Part shown: one piece after another, positions 10,339 through 20,519 of the stretch
How the letters are laid out: every line of letters starts with the position of its first letter
Position numbering within the stretch: position 1 is the stretch's first letter
Assembly: GCA_016946835.1 (NCBI GenBank)
Contig: JACVTC010000214.1
Span: 1 to 64,000 of the forward strand
Origin: Neocallimastix lanati (nom. inval.)
Lineage: Eukaryota; Neocallimastigomycota; Neocallimastigomycetes; Neocallimastigales; Neocallimastigaceae
Length of the DNA: 64,000 bases
Direction: 5' to 3'
The notes under the pieces: generated by a model
Seen by the model: only the letters and a program-made list of their open reading frames with translations
What the model was told of the DNA's origin: nothing
The model's database searches: none
Position numbers and translations under genes: made by a program

Positions 10339-13040
10339 ATGTAAGAATCTATAATTATTTTTAAATAAAATAATTATATTTTCTTAGTTAAGTTATAATA
10401 ATTATAGCTTTATCTAATTATATTATATTTATTCATTTAAATATTATTAATAATTTATTTAATTCAATTTTAAATATTCATTAATTTAATATAACAAAAT
10501 TTATTTAATTAATTATTTTTTATACATTTATAAATAATTATAGTTTATTTAATTATACATTTAATTATTAAATTTATTAGTCTTAGCTTATTTATTTAAT
10601 TAAATTGTAAACAAACACATTATGTATTCCATTATGTATTCTATAATGTATTTTATTATGTATTTAATAATGTATTCTGTATTTTGTTGATTAATATTAT
10701 TAATATGTTATTTTCCTTATTTGTAAATTTATGATTTTATGATCGAAATATCTTTTATTATTTTATTCTTTTATTTTCGATCAATTAGATTAGATTAGCA
10801 AATCGGTCAATTAGGGTTTTTTCCCAATCAGTTCTTAAAAGTAATTGGTTTTACCTAATTGATACTATGATCGATATGGATAAAATATCGATCAAAAATC
10901 TTATCTAGGTTTTTCTCTCTAATCTTTTCCTAGATAAGAGATTTGTTAAGATTAAAAAACATTTTCTAATTTAACCTTATTTTTCAAAAAAGTATAAATA
11001 AGGCTCTTGAGTTCTCTTTGAGAAATCAAGAGTTATTATTAAGTTGTATGTTAAATTTTTTTGAATAGGTAAGATTATTGTTAAGTTTTTTAAATAGGTA
11101 AAAGATTATAGTTAAATCTTATTGAGTGATAGGTTAGATTCCTGCTAAATCTTTCCTAGTTTGGGTTAAATTGGTAAGGTCAAGATGTTTATTATTAATT
11201 ATAACAATTAATTAAATTAAAATACTAAATAACACACACAGAGTTTTATATTTAAGAATTCAATCTTTAAGATTTATGTTTTATTAGAACTTTTTAAAAT
11301 AATTTTTAATAATAAAATTAACTAAGATTAATATAAAAAATTATTATTGTTATAATTAATTCATTAACTTTATGTTAACAGGTTATAAGTTAAATGTTAT
11401 AATTAACGGTTAATAGTTAATAATCTTACAAAGAATTCAAAATATGGAATTTCAAATCCTTTTTATACTAAACTAAACTAATAATTAACAATATAATTAA
11501 ATAATACATTCTAATCTTTAATATATTCATACATGTATATATACTATATAAAATATAATAATAAAATAATATTGATAAGAATCTTTTAATAAAATAATTT
11601 AATACTAAAACTAATTTAATAATAAAATAATATAAAATAAAATAAAATAAAATAAAATAAAATAAAATAAAATATTAAAACTAATTAAATTCTCTTTCAG
11701 AAATCTTTAAAATAATAAAGAATTCTTTAGAATCTTTTAGAAATTAATTGAATAAAAATTATTATAATAAAATATATAAAACTTATAAACTTATTTAAAA
11801 TATTATAAAACTATTACTAATAACTAATTCTGTATTTTTAATTAATAATATTTGTTCATAAAAAATTAATAATATAATTTCCAAGTTATGAGATTTTATC
11901 TAATATAAATTTCTAATTAATAATCTAGGGTCTTAAATAATTAAATTATTTTTTATATTTAAAATATCTTTAAAGTCCAATAAGGTTGATTTTAACATAT
12001 GTTGTAGTTCTCGTCAGTAGCTTTCTAATAAATATAATTTTAGCGGGAATATCAATATAATATTTCCATTATTTGTCGTGTTGTCGTTGTTTTTCTTCAA
12101 GTTATTTTTTATTAAATCCTTAAGGGTTAAATAAAATTAAATTATCTTTAATAAATAAGTCCAAACCCTTTGGTTTCTTATTATTTAATGTTTCTAATTT
12201 TTATTTTTATAATTAAAATCTAATTAAAATAATTTTTGACAATAACTAAATTAAATTTCAATTGATCTAATAGTGAATTTTAATCTCAAATCCACTAGTA
12301 TTCGTGACATTGTAGTTAATAATTTAATTATAATTAATTTTATAATTAAATTATTACAAATAATATAAGAATCTATAATTATTTTGTTAAAAATAATTAT
12401 ATTTTCTCAGTTAAGTTATAATAATATAACTTTATTTAAATCATATTACTTTCGTACACTTAATTATAATTAATAATTTATTTAATATTATATTAAATAT
12501 TTATTTAATTTAGTATTAGAAAATTATTTAGATAAATAGTTTTTATACATTTAAATAATAATAATAATTTATTTAATCATTCATTTAGATATTAAATTAT
12601 TAGTTTAGTAATTTGCTAAATTAAACTATGTAACTAAAACGTTACTCTATATTGTATAATGTATTTTGTATTTTATAATGTAGCTTATTTTGTTTAATAA
12701 ATAATTTAATATTATTTATATATTGTTTTCCTTATATGTAAATTCATATTTATATGATCGAAATATCTTTTATTTTTATTCTTTTATTTTGGATCATTAG
12801 ATTAGATTAACCAATCGGTTAATTAAAGTTTTTCCAATTACCTTAAATTGGTTTTACTTAATTAATGCGATGATCGATATAGATAGAATATCGATCAAAA
12901 GCTTATCTAGGTTTTTCTGTCTAATCTTATCCTAGATAAGAGATTTGTTAAGATTAGATAACACTTTTTTAATTATCTTTATTTTTTCAAAAAGTATAAA
13001 TAAGGTTCTTGAGTTCTCTTTGAGAAATCAAGAGTTATTA
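10339..13040 (-). mobile_element. LTR element H, copy 1 (non-autonomous, minus)
   Basis: Two LTRs in the same orientation (about 10339-11100 and 12364-13040) enclose about 1.26 kb without any protein coding I can recognise. Both LTRs start TGTAAGAATC or TATAAGAATC on the plus strand and hold the hairpin CTCTTGAGTTCTC..GAGAAATCAAGAG next to a TATA-like box. The internal part contains several hairpins, including a 40-bp palindrome (12319-12358), CTAATAGTG..CACTAG (12267-12298) and AAACC/GGTTT within AATAA/TTATT near 12165-12190. It looks like a leader-only element needing proteins from elsewhere. Outer boundaries are approximate. Confidence 0.6.
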
Positions 13041-14165
13041 TTATAACAACTATAATAAATAATAATAATAACAATAATAATAAAATAAATTAGAAACATT
13101 AAATAATAAGAAACCAAAGGGTTTGGACTTATTTATTAAAGATAATTTAATTTTATTTAACCCTTAAGGATTTAATAAAAAATAACTTGAAGAAAAACAA
13201 CGACAACACGACAAATAATGGAAATATTATATTGATATTCCCGCTAAAATTATATTTATTAGAAAGCTACTGACGAGAACTACAACATATGTTAAAATCA
13301 ACCTTATTGGACTTTAAAGATATTTTAAATATAAAAAATAATTTAATTATTTAAGACCCTAGATTATTAATTAGAAATTTATATTAGATAAAATCTCATA
13401 ACTTGGAAATTATATTATTAATTTTTTATGAACAAATATTATTAATTAAAAATACAGAATTAGTTATTAGTAATAGTTTTATAATATTTTAAATAAGTTT
13501 ATAAGTTTTATATATTTTATTATAATAATTTTTATTCAATTAATTTCTAAAAGATTCTAAAGAATTCTTTATTATTTTAAAGATTTCTGAAAGAGAATTT
13601 AATTAGTTTTAATATTTTATTTTATTTTATTTTATTTTATTTTATTTTATTTTATATTATTTTATTATTAAATTAGTTTTAGTATTAAATTATTTTATTA
13701 AAAGATTCTTATCAATATTATTTTATTATTATATTTTATATAGTATATATACATGTATGAATATATTAAGATTAAAATGTATTAATTATTTATATTATTA
13801 ATTATTTTTTTAGTTTAGTATAAAAAGGATTTGAAATTCCATATTTTGAATTTTTTGAAAGATTATTAACATATAACTATTAACATAAAGTTAATGAATT
13901 AATTATAACATTAATAATTCTTTATATTAATCTTGGTTAATTTTATTATTAATAAATATATTAAATAAAGTTTTAATAAAACATAAATCTTAAAGATTGA
14001 ATTCTTAATTATAAAACTCTGTTTGTGTTATATGCTATTTAAATTTAATTAAATTTTTATAATTAATAAAAAACATCTTGACCTGAACAATTTAACCCAA
14101 ATTAGGAAAGATTTAGCTAGAATCTAACCTACTACTCAATAAGATTTAACTATAATCTTCCACCC
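11101..14165. repeat. Large inverted repeat, arms about 1.1 kb
   Basis: 11101-12200 is the reverse complement of 13087-14165. Landmarks in both arms include CCAAACCCTTTGGTTTC, TTCTCGTCAGTAGC, GACCCTAGATTATTAAT, a TTTTA microsatellite and AACATCTTGACC. Few differences are visible, so the copies are young. The 0.9-kb spacer is mostly an H-family LTR. It is explained by two copies of element H inserted head to head, copy 2 having lost its 5' side. Confidence 0.85.
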
Positions 14166-15189
14166 TACAAAAATTTTTGCATAATATTAATGATTAATAA
14201 TTTAATTACATTTTATAATTAAATTATTACAAATAATGTAATAATTCTATTAAGAACTAACTCAAAACAGAATTATTAACTACAACTAAACGACTAATTC
14301 ATTAAGTTGAGAAAAATAGAAAATAAAATAAAATAAATCTTTTACCTATAGAGTTTATTATAAAATTAATTATAATAATAACACGAAAAGCAAAAGAAGA
14401 ATTATTTGTATAAATATGATTTTAGAAATATGTTTTTGAATAAAATAATTTATTAATTTATTAAAGTTAAAAATATAAAATTGTTACTATTATAACTATG
14501 TTTTTTATAATAATAACTCTTGATTTCTTAAAGGAAAATCAAGAGCCTTATTTATATTTTTTTTTGGAAATAAGGTTAAATAAAAAAAAGTTTTCTAATC
14601 TTAAAAAATATCTTATCTAGAAAAAGATTAGAAGAAAAAACTAAATAAGTTTTGATCGATATTCTATTCATATCGATCATCGTATATATTAAGTAAAACC
14701 AAATATATTATTTTATATTTGGATAAAACCTTAAAATATCGATTTTCTAAATTTTAATTTAGATCATCAAATAAAAGGAAAAATAAATAATAACCGGAAT
14801 GATCTAAATTAATCTATTTTTCTAAATATCATTTTTTAAAATCTAATCTAAACTTATTAACATAAAACTATCTTTAAAAAATACAGAAACTTATTAATTG
14901 TTCTTTTAAATGTACAATGTAAAAAATAAATAAAACTAATGCCTACATTAACTTGATAATTAAATGAATAACTAAATAAAATTAATAATATTAATAAGTG
15001 TACATATAATAATTATTTAAATAAAATTTCTAATATTATTTAAATGTATGAATAATTATAATTATAATAATTTGATAATAGTATCTCAATGTATGAATTA
15101 GTTATAATTTAAATAAATTAATAATTATTATTAATAATTATAAATACTAAGAAATATTAATTATTTATTAATAATTATTATTTCTTACA
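13087..15189 (+). mobile_element. LTR element H, copy 2 (plus), internal part and 3' LTR
   Basis: The internal part (13087-14236) matches that of copy 1 in reverse. A 953-bp H LTR (14237-15189, TGTAATAATTC to TTTCTTACA) follows. The LTR hairpin reads CTCTTGATTTCTT..AGGAAAATCAAGAG near 14517-14545, with different bases but preserved pairing compared with the H copies near 11010, 13015, 49728 and 52380. No coding is seen. The 5' LTR and start of the internal part are missing at the junction with copy 1. Confidence 0.65.
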
Positions 15190-15193
15190 AATA

Positions 15194-15602
15194 TGATACA
15201 AGATTTTTAACTTGTATAAGGATCAGGGTGTAATCTTACGCGCAAACACTTAATAAATTCTATAAGAATAATTATACTTCAACAATAATAATTCACACAA
15301 TAATTTAAATATTTTATTATTATTTATCTTTATTTAATTTAAGTACAACCAGTTATGCATTTATTATTTTATTATAATCTATATAAGAATATTGATTATT
15401 CCTCTAATTCAATATTATTATATAATTATCTCTAGAATATTATATACATATCTCTTCCTTAAACTAACTAACTCCCTGTTTTTATTTATATTCTTTTAAT
15501 ATTATACTAAACATAAAATAAACTATTTTAACTTTAAAAACTATATTATTCTTACTATCAACAATTTTACTAATTTTAACTATTTATTAATATTTTGTAT
15601 CA
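15194..15602 (-). repeat. LTR C, 3' LTR
   Basis: Starts TGATACAAGATTTTT and ends TTTTGTATCA on the plus strand, 409 bp. On the minus strand it follows the purine tract GGGGGGACGTC (15603-15613). Confidence 0.85.
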
Positions 15603-15622
15603 AGACGTCCCCCCTGAGATTG

Positions 15623-15641
15623 GACTTCGTCCCCTGAAGTC
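15623..15641. promoter_or_regulatory. Hairpin beside the polypurine tract of element C
   Basis: GACTTC-GTCCCCT-GAAGTC is a perfect 6-bp stem just upstream (in element orientation) of the purine tract. A partner with different stem bases lies at 9747-9767. Confidence 0.7.
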
Positions 15642-15717
15642 TTCTGTTAGGTTACTTGATACACTTCAATTTTTTTTTTTTTTTTTATAACTATGTTTAA
15701 TCTACTCAAATAAAAAT

Positions 15718-15786
15718 ATAGCATTGGTGCAATGGTGAAGGATGTATGTAACTAGGCAAACGGTTGTGGGTTCATTATAAGGTGAA
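15718..15786 (+). other. tRNA-like sequence with A-box and B-box
   Basis: TGGTGCAATGG (15725 on) fits the RNA polymerase III A-box, and GGGTTCATTA (15768 on) resembles the B-box. The distance from the A-box T to the TTC triplet equals tRNA positions 8 to 54. The acceptor, anticodon and T stems do not pair well, so it is not a working tRNA gene. It lies antisense within the end of element C. It may be a tRNA fossil, a short SINE head, or chance. Confidence 0.3.
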
Positions 15787-15931
15787 GTTTTTATTCTACT
15801 TGGTGATTTATTTCTTCTGACAGCAGCTACAGCTACTTCTGAAGTTTTATTTTGAGTTTAGTTGTTATTTAAGGTAATAAGATTGATAGAGGGGTTGGTT
15901 TGATTAATGGGAGTTATCCTTCTCCCAGAAT

Positions 15932-17020
15932 CTAATTTAAATGCTTTTTATCATTATTATTTAACAAACCTTTCTCCTCTAATTCTGCTAATTGTCTAAA
16001 GGAATAAGGACATTCACTTCTTTTATGTCCTCTTTGAACGCAACGGAAGCATTCCAAATTTTCATTCGTATTATTTCCTCTACTATTATTTATACCTTCT
16101 TGAATGTTAACATTAGAGAAAGTTATGGATTTATTAGTTCTCCTATTGGGATATCCATTTCGATTATGCATAGGTACTTTATTATTATAATGAGATTCAT
16201 AATTGTTATTTCTACCTAAATTTCCGAAAGGGTTGTTATTTGTATTATAATTGTTTGTATTCATGGGATTAAAGAAATGGTTATTTCTAATATTTATTCC
16301 TCTATTATTGTTATGCATTATTAATATTATCTCTTGCTAACATCATTCTTCTAGGGTAATTATTACTAATATGAGTAGCTAAAAATGAATTATTCATGTT
16401 ATTCATGCTAGAATAAATAGGATGCAATGAAATAGAAGATGAAGAATTTTGAGCCACCATTGAAACGTGGTTATTATAAAGAGTTGTACTCCAATAGTAT
16501 TATTCAATTCTTGTTCAGCTTTCTCAGCAGTTTCAGCTATTTTATAGGTTTCCTGAAGGTTAGTGCAACCAAAGGTAAATACCTGCGAATAAGGATAAGT
16601 CCTAGAACTAATAGATTTCCTATAGTTTTTAACAGTTACCATGGATTGATAATCTCTATTGAGGTCATGGTAAAGTCGTCTATATCTGTTGTTGAAACTT
16701 CTGATTGATTCATCATCCCTGATAACTAAACTGTGTATGTAGTCGAACTTATCACTATCAGTAATGTCTAGATGTTCTTCTATGACCTTTTGAATCTCTT
16801 TTAAGTTAGGATACCTCGTTTCGGATTTACATGTTACTAGAGATTTTAAAACTGACTGTAAATCAAGGTCAACCGCTTCATTTGCCCAAACAAAAAGTCT
16901 TTCAGGGTCCTTTATATTACAGACTCTCATAATGGATTTAAATTCATCTATCCACTCAGGAATATTATAATTGTAATCCTCTAAAAGTAGTAAAACTTTA
17001 TAGATTTTTAAGGAATCCAT
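15932..17020 (-). mobile_element. Gag region of element C
   Basis: The N-terminal part (from 17020) has the helical gag layout: WIDEFKSIMRVCNIKDPERL, SFNNRYRRLYHDL and YSQVFTFGC. The C-terminal part (15932-16318) is Asn/Arg-rich and carries one CCHC zinc knuckle, CFRCVQRGHKRSEC, which in this family binds the element's RNA. It is related to the gag of element E (42018-43326), whose tail it follows to about 15790. The gene is broken in at least one place. No pol gene follows. Confidence 0.75.
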
Positions 17021-17301
17021 CTTGTTAAAGATTTTATAAAAAATTCTTTACTGAAATATAATTATACAAAATTTTTATTTATTGCAATATATAAGTATCT
17101 AATTAACTATTAATGTATATACATTTATTTATTATAATAATTTTCTTGATTAAAAAAAAAATTTTATTTTTATATTTTTTTTTTATTCTTATTTTTTTAT
17201 TTTATTTCACTCGTCACTATAGTTATTTACGCGTTCAAGAAAAACCTTTTTTTTTTTATTAAATTTATTTTTATATTTTCTTATTAAGGTTTGATTACAC
17301 G

Positions 17302-17317
17302 CCCGGATTCTCCACCA
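17302..17317 (-). other. Primer-binding site of element C
   Basis: On the minus strand TGGTGGAGAATCCGGG begins 4 bases after the end of the 5' LTR. It would pair with a tRNA ending TCTCCACCA. The same 16 bases occur at 40436-40451 in element E. The tRNA is not identified. Confidence 0.75.
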
Positions 17318-17321
17318 ATTT

Positions 17322-18306
17322 TGATACAAGATTTTTAACTTGTATAAGGATCAGGGTGTAATCTTATGCGTAAACACTTAATAAATTCTATAAGAATAAT
17401 TATACTTCAACAATAATAATTCACACAATAATTTAAATATGTCAATCTTTTATTATTATTTATCTTTATTTAATTTAAGTACAACCAATTATGCAATTAT
17501 TATTCTATTATAATCTATATAAGAATATTAATTACTCCTCTAATTCAATATTATTATATAATTATCTCTAGAATATTATATACATATCTCTTCCTTAAAC
17601 TAACTAACTCCCTGTTTTTATTTATATTCTTTTAATATTATAATAAACATAAAATAAACTATTTTAACTTTAAAAACTATATTATTCTTACTTGTTAAAA
17701 TTAAGATATAAAATAGTTTTATGATTGATAACGTTACTAGGTTATAAAATATTTATTTATTTAATAAAAGTTGAATTATTAGTATATAATTATTGTAAAT
17801 ACAGTAACCTTACAAAGAACATAAAAGATAGATTTTCACATCTTTCTTTTATACTTTGTAAGTTACATAATAATAGTATTTAATTATAAGATAATAATAA
17901 TATAAGTAAAATGAATATTAATAAAATATTAAAATAATAACAATATCGATATGTTTAAAATATTTAATATAATTAAATAAATTTAATTTGTATAATTAAT
18001 TTGAATAATTAAAAATAATAGTTAATATATATGATGTAAACATATATATAAACATAATATAAATAAATACATGTGACGTCATATGTAATTAATTGAAATT
18101 ATTAATATAAATCTTATTTATTAATATTCTTAGAATTATTAGGCCTAAGATAATTCTTTAAATATTAAATAAGAATTTATATTAATTATTAATTAAATAT
18201 GTATTGAAATGTGAATAACTGAAATTGAGATTTCAATTCAGTTATAATTTCAACATTACTATCAACAATTTTACTAATTTTAACTATTTATTAATATTTC
18301 GAATCA
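17322..18306 (-). repeat. LTR C, 5' LTR, carrying a nested solo LTR
   Basis: Begins TGATACAAGATTTTT and ends TTCGAATCA on the plus strand. Without the nested insert (17693-18255 plus its 5-bp duplication) its length is about 417 bp, matching the partner LTR at 15194-15602. Confidence 0.85.
17693..18255. repeat. Solo LTR D nested in LTR C
   Basis: A 563-bp insert starts TGTTAAAATT and ends ATTTCAACA and is flanked by a perfect 5-bp duplication TTACT (17688-17692, 18256-18260). It holds a long hairpin near 17810-17870 (GTAACCTTACAAAG pairing with CTTTGTAAGTTAC, with an inner AAAAGA/TCTTT tier) whose 3' arm contains TTTTATACTT. No other copy was found in the window. Confidence 0.85.
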
Positions 18307-18746
18307 AATAACTAGCAAATTAGTAACCATGGTTCAATGCTAAGTTACCATATCCATCGGGCTGAACATTTAGGGTTCGACATCCACTCTTTCCAAATTT
18401 TAATAACTTATTATTTTCCTCTTTTTTCTTTAATTGGAGCACTTGCTAATAGATTTGGATTTTTAAATAATTCTATATAATTTATGAACCATGTTTCACT
18501 AATTAATATGATATCATAAATATATAGAAGGCAATTAAAAATATACTTTTGTTTATATTTTGAAAATCCTCTATCATTTATATATAAAATATTTAAGCGA
18601 GGACTAGCTCTTTTGCATTGGTTTACAAAAGTATTGAAATGGATATTAATAGTAAGGGAGGAAGAATGATGATTAACTTCAACCGTATTATTTTCAACGT
18701 CGTAAAGGTTAGGTATAATAGACGGTATATAGTTAATATCATTCAA
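18307..18746 (-). pseudogene. LINE ORF2, start of endonuclease domain
   Basis: The 111-codon frame 18411-18746 reads NILYINDRGFSKYKQKY then YDIILISETWFINYIELF, the pattern of the N-terminal apurinic-type endonuclease of non-LTR retrotransposons (an N-strand motif followed by D-I-I-x-I-S-E-T-W). Further endonuclease catalytic motifs and the reverse transcriptase are not present. The reading frame ends at 18411, and the sequence runs on to 18307, where element C is inserted. The rest of ORF2 is not found on the other side of C, which is an H-family LTR, so the LINE was truncated before C arrived. Confidence 0.6.
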
Positions 18747-18995
18747 ATTTTTATAAATAACCCTATAATCAACATTAATAGAATTAATGTGATTTTGGTT
18801 ATTACTATTGTAATTATTCAGATTTATATTGTCTTGATTGAATTGGATCCTAATAATTACTTAAATCAGAATTTATGCCCCCTTGATTAATATTATTCAT
18901 TATTAAAGCATTATTATTATAATTATTATTATTATTATTATAATTATTATTAATATTATTATTGTTATTGTTAATGGTATTATTATCCAAATTAT
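18747..18995 (-). pseudogene. LINE ORF1-ORF2 linker, Asn-rich
   Basis: The minus strand continues from ORF1 as an Asn-rich low-complexity stretch (AAT/AAC repeats, 18890-18990), then degenerates into sequence without a clear frame before the endonuclease start. It could be a disordered ORF1 tail or a decayed intergenic part. Confidence 0.4.
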
Positions 18996-19741
18996 TTATA
19001 GTATTAGAGGACATCCATAATATTTTTTAACATATTCAGGACTGTTTTTCCTATTAATAATATCGCTTATTCTTTTATAATAGGCAAGTTCAGTTCTCAT
19101 AATGTCCTCTTTTTCTTCCCCTCCTTCTTTAGTGCATACATTTGGATCAAAATCATTTAAAATCTTAATTTCGCAGGAATGAAGAACTTTAATTAATTGA
19201 TTCTTAAAATTTTTGTGAACTAATAATTCACAAATATTTTTGCCAACAAAAGAAATATTTTTTAGTTGACTTGAAGGAATTCCAAGATTTTTTAAAAATA
19301 ATCGTACAAATCTTGTTTTTTGAGCCTCAATTCTGGCATAAACTTTAACTAGATTTTTTGGATTTATTTTTCTTCTTGGACTTGTCTTCAATCCTAAAAT
19401 GCACTTCATGAAGGATTTATCTTTATTCATGTTCCTCAAGTTTTCCGGTAATTCTTCCTGAGATAAAATTTCATTAACAGAATGGTAGACAGGATTGTCT
19501 TGCTTTTTTGCTACCATTTCATTAATAAAATTCTATTTTCATCCATTAATTTGTTTATTAATGAATCCTTGCTCATAATTTGTTGCTTTAAATGATTGTT
19601 TTCTATGGTAATTCTACAGAATTCATTGTCATAGGAATTTGAAAAATTACCGAAATTAGCATCAGCTTCTCTCTGGTTTGAAATTCTTGATCTTTTGGAA
19701 GTGATGGTGGTAACAAAATTTAATGGAGTATCAGAATCCAT
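18996..19741 (-). pseudogene. LINE ORF1: coiled coil plus RRM-like domain, frame-shifted
   Basis: Two overlapping frames make up this ORF. The first (19741-19511, 76 codons) starts MDSDTPLNF and ends in a coiled-coil-like stretch NNHLKQQIMSKDSLINKLMD. The second (19517-18996, 173 codons) is KINPKNLVKVYARIEAQKTR..LKNISFVGKNICELL..KVLHSCEIKILNDFD, an alternating strand-helix pattern like the RRM or L1 ORF1-type RNA-binding domain. Coiled coil followed by such a domain is typical of LINE ORF1, a nucleic-acid chaperone that coats the element RNA. The first frame stops at TAG within ATGGTAGC, where the second begins, which is a frame change of one step. It could be a decay mutation or a short overlap. 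ORF2 lies downstream, in line with a LINE reading on the minus strand. Confidence 0.6.
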
Positions 19742-19926
19742 TTCTAAAATATCATTATTTTGAAGAAAATCGTGAGAAATTATACTTTCATATAAATTTT
19801 CAATATTATAACTAGAACTTTAAAGAAATTACTAGTGTTTATCGATTAAACAATTGAACCAATAAAACTAGAAAAATCTATTTTATTAATAATTGTTATC
19901 ATTTTTTATCAAAGATTCATTTTATA
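19742..19926 (-). other. Probable LINE 5' untranslated region
   Basis: A/T-rich sequence upstream of ORF1. The frame of ORF1 stays open for about 25 codons above the chosen ATG without another ATG, so 19741 is the best start. The left end of a dispersed repeat (19927) marks the likely limit. Confidence 0.4.
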
Positions 19927-20213
19927 GAAAGAAAACTTGTTTTCATTAATTTTCTTTAATTTTCTTTAATTTTCTTTTTCTTTCTAATAATTACTAATAA
20001 CAACTGATAAATTAAAATAATTAATTTTCCTTAAAAAATATAGTTGTAAAATTTCATAATAAAATGTTTTTACTTGTATTAATTAATTTTAAAGTAATTT
20101 AAAATATTACAATAATTAATTAATAAAATAATTTATATTTTTATTAATAAAAAAAACTCATTTTAATAAAACGTATTTTGAATTACTTTAGTTTCGAGAA
20201 CCTCTTGTGTATA
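19927..20213. repeat. Dispersed repeat, copy 1
   Basis: This closely matches 31392-31668 in the same orientation, from AAACTTGTTTTC to TTTCGAGAACCTC (TTTCGGGAACCTT in the other copy). It lacks TG..CA ends and coding. It may be a fragment of an unrecognised element. In the second copy it cuts the copia 3' LTR. Confidence 0.7.
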
Positions 20214-20222
20214 AACTTTAAA

Positions 20223-20400
20223 AACAATCTTAAGTAACATTAAGATTTGTTACAATAAAAGCACCCTTTTGACGAAAAACACGAAACCTTCTCGAGACAA
20301 TTCTACTCTTTTGGAATCTACTCTTTTGGAATCTACTCTTTTGGAATCTACTCTTTTAAGAATCTACTCTTTTAAGAATCTACTCTTTTGGAGTCTACCT
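20223..20400. repeat. Hairpin and 15-16-bp tandem repeat
   Basis: A hairpin AACAATCTTAA/TTAAGATTTGTT (20223-20251) precedes six full units of TCTACTCTTTTGGAA or TCTACTCTTTTAAGAA (starts 20302, 20317, 20332, 20347, 20363, 20379) and a partial seventh at 20395. Related TCTACC and CTCTTT pieces continue at 21310-21480 beyond the inserted LTR. It looks like decayed leader sequence of an LTR element. Confidence 0.65.
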
Positions 20401-20519
20401 TTTCAAATCTTTAATTAACTCTTGGGCTACCGCTTATAATTATATTATCCTCAAAACAATATTTTAACTGTGGAATACTCCCTTAAAAAAACTTTATTCT
20501 TGAATCTATTATCATTTGG

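Larger units (their letters stand above)
15194..18306 (-). mobile_element. Ty3/gypsy element C, gag only
   Basis: Both LTRs (15194-15602 and 17322-18306), primer-binding site, gag and purine tract are present in order on the minus strand, but no protease, RT or integrase is seen. The 4-bp sequence AATA flanks both ends (15190-15193 and 18307-18310), a likely target duplication. The LTR sequences look nearly identical outside the nested insert, so the insertion is recent. Gag has a few breaks. It lies against an H LTR on the left and cuts a LINE on the right. It is probably non-autonomous, mobilised by pol from a relative. Confidence 0.8.

Noticed and set aside
18310-18400. tRNA gene (GGTTCGACATCC B-box-like, TAGCAAATTAG A-box-like)
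   Set aside because: The boxes are about 62 bases apart, the T stem has only three pairs and no acceptor stem forms. It reads better as LINE or flanking sequence.
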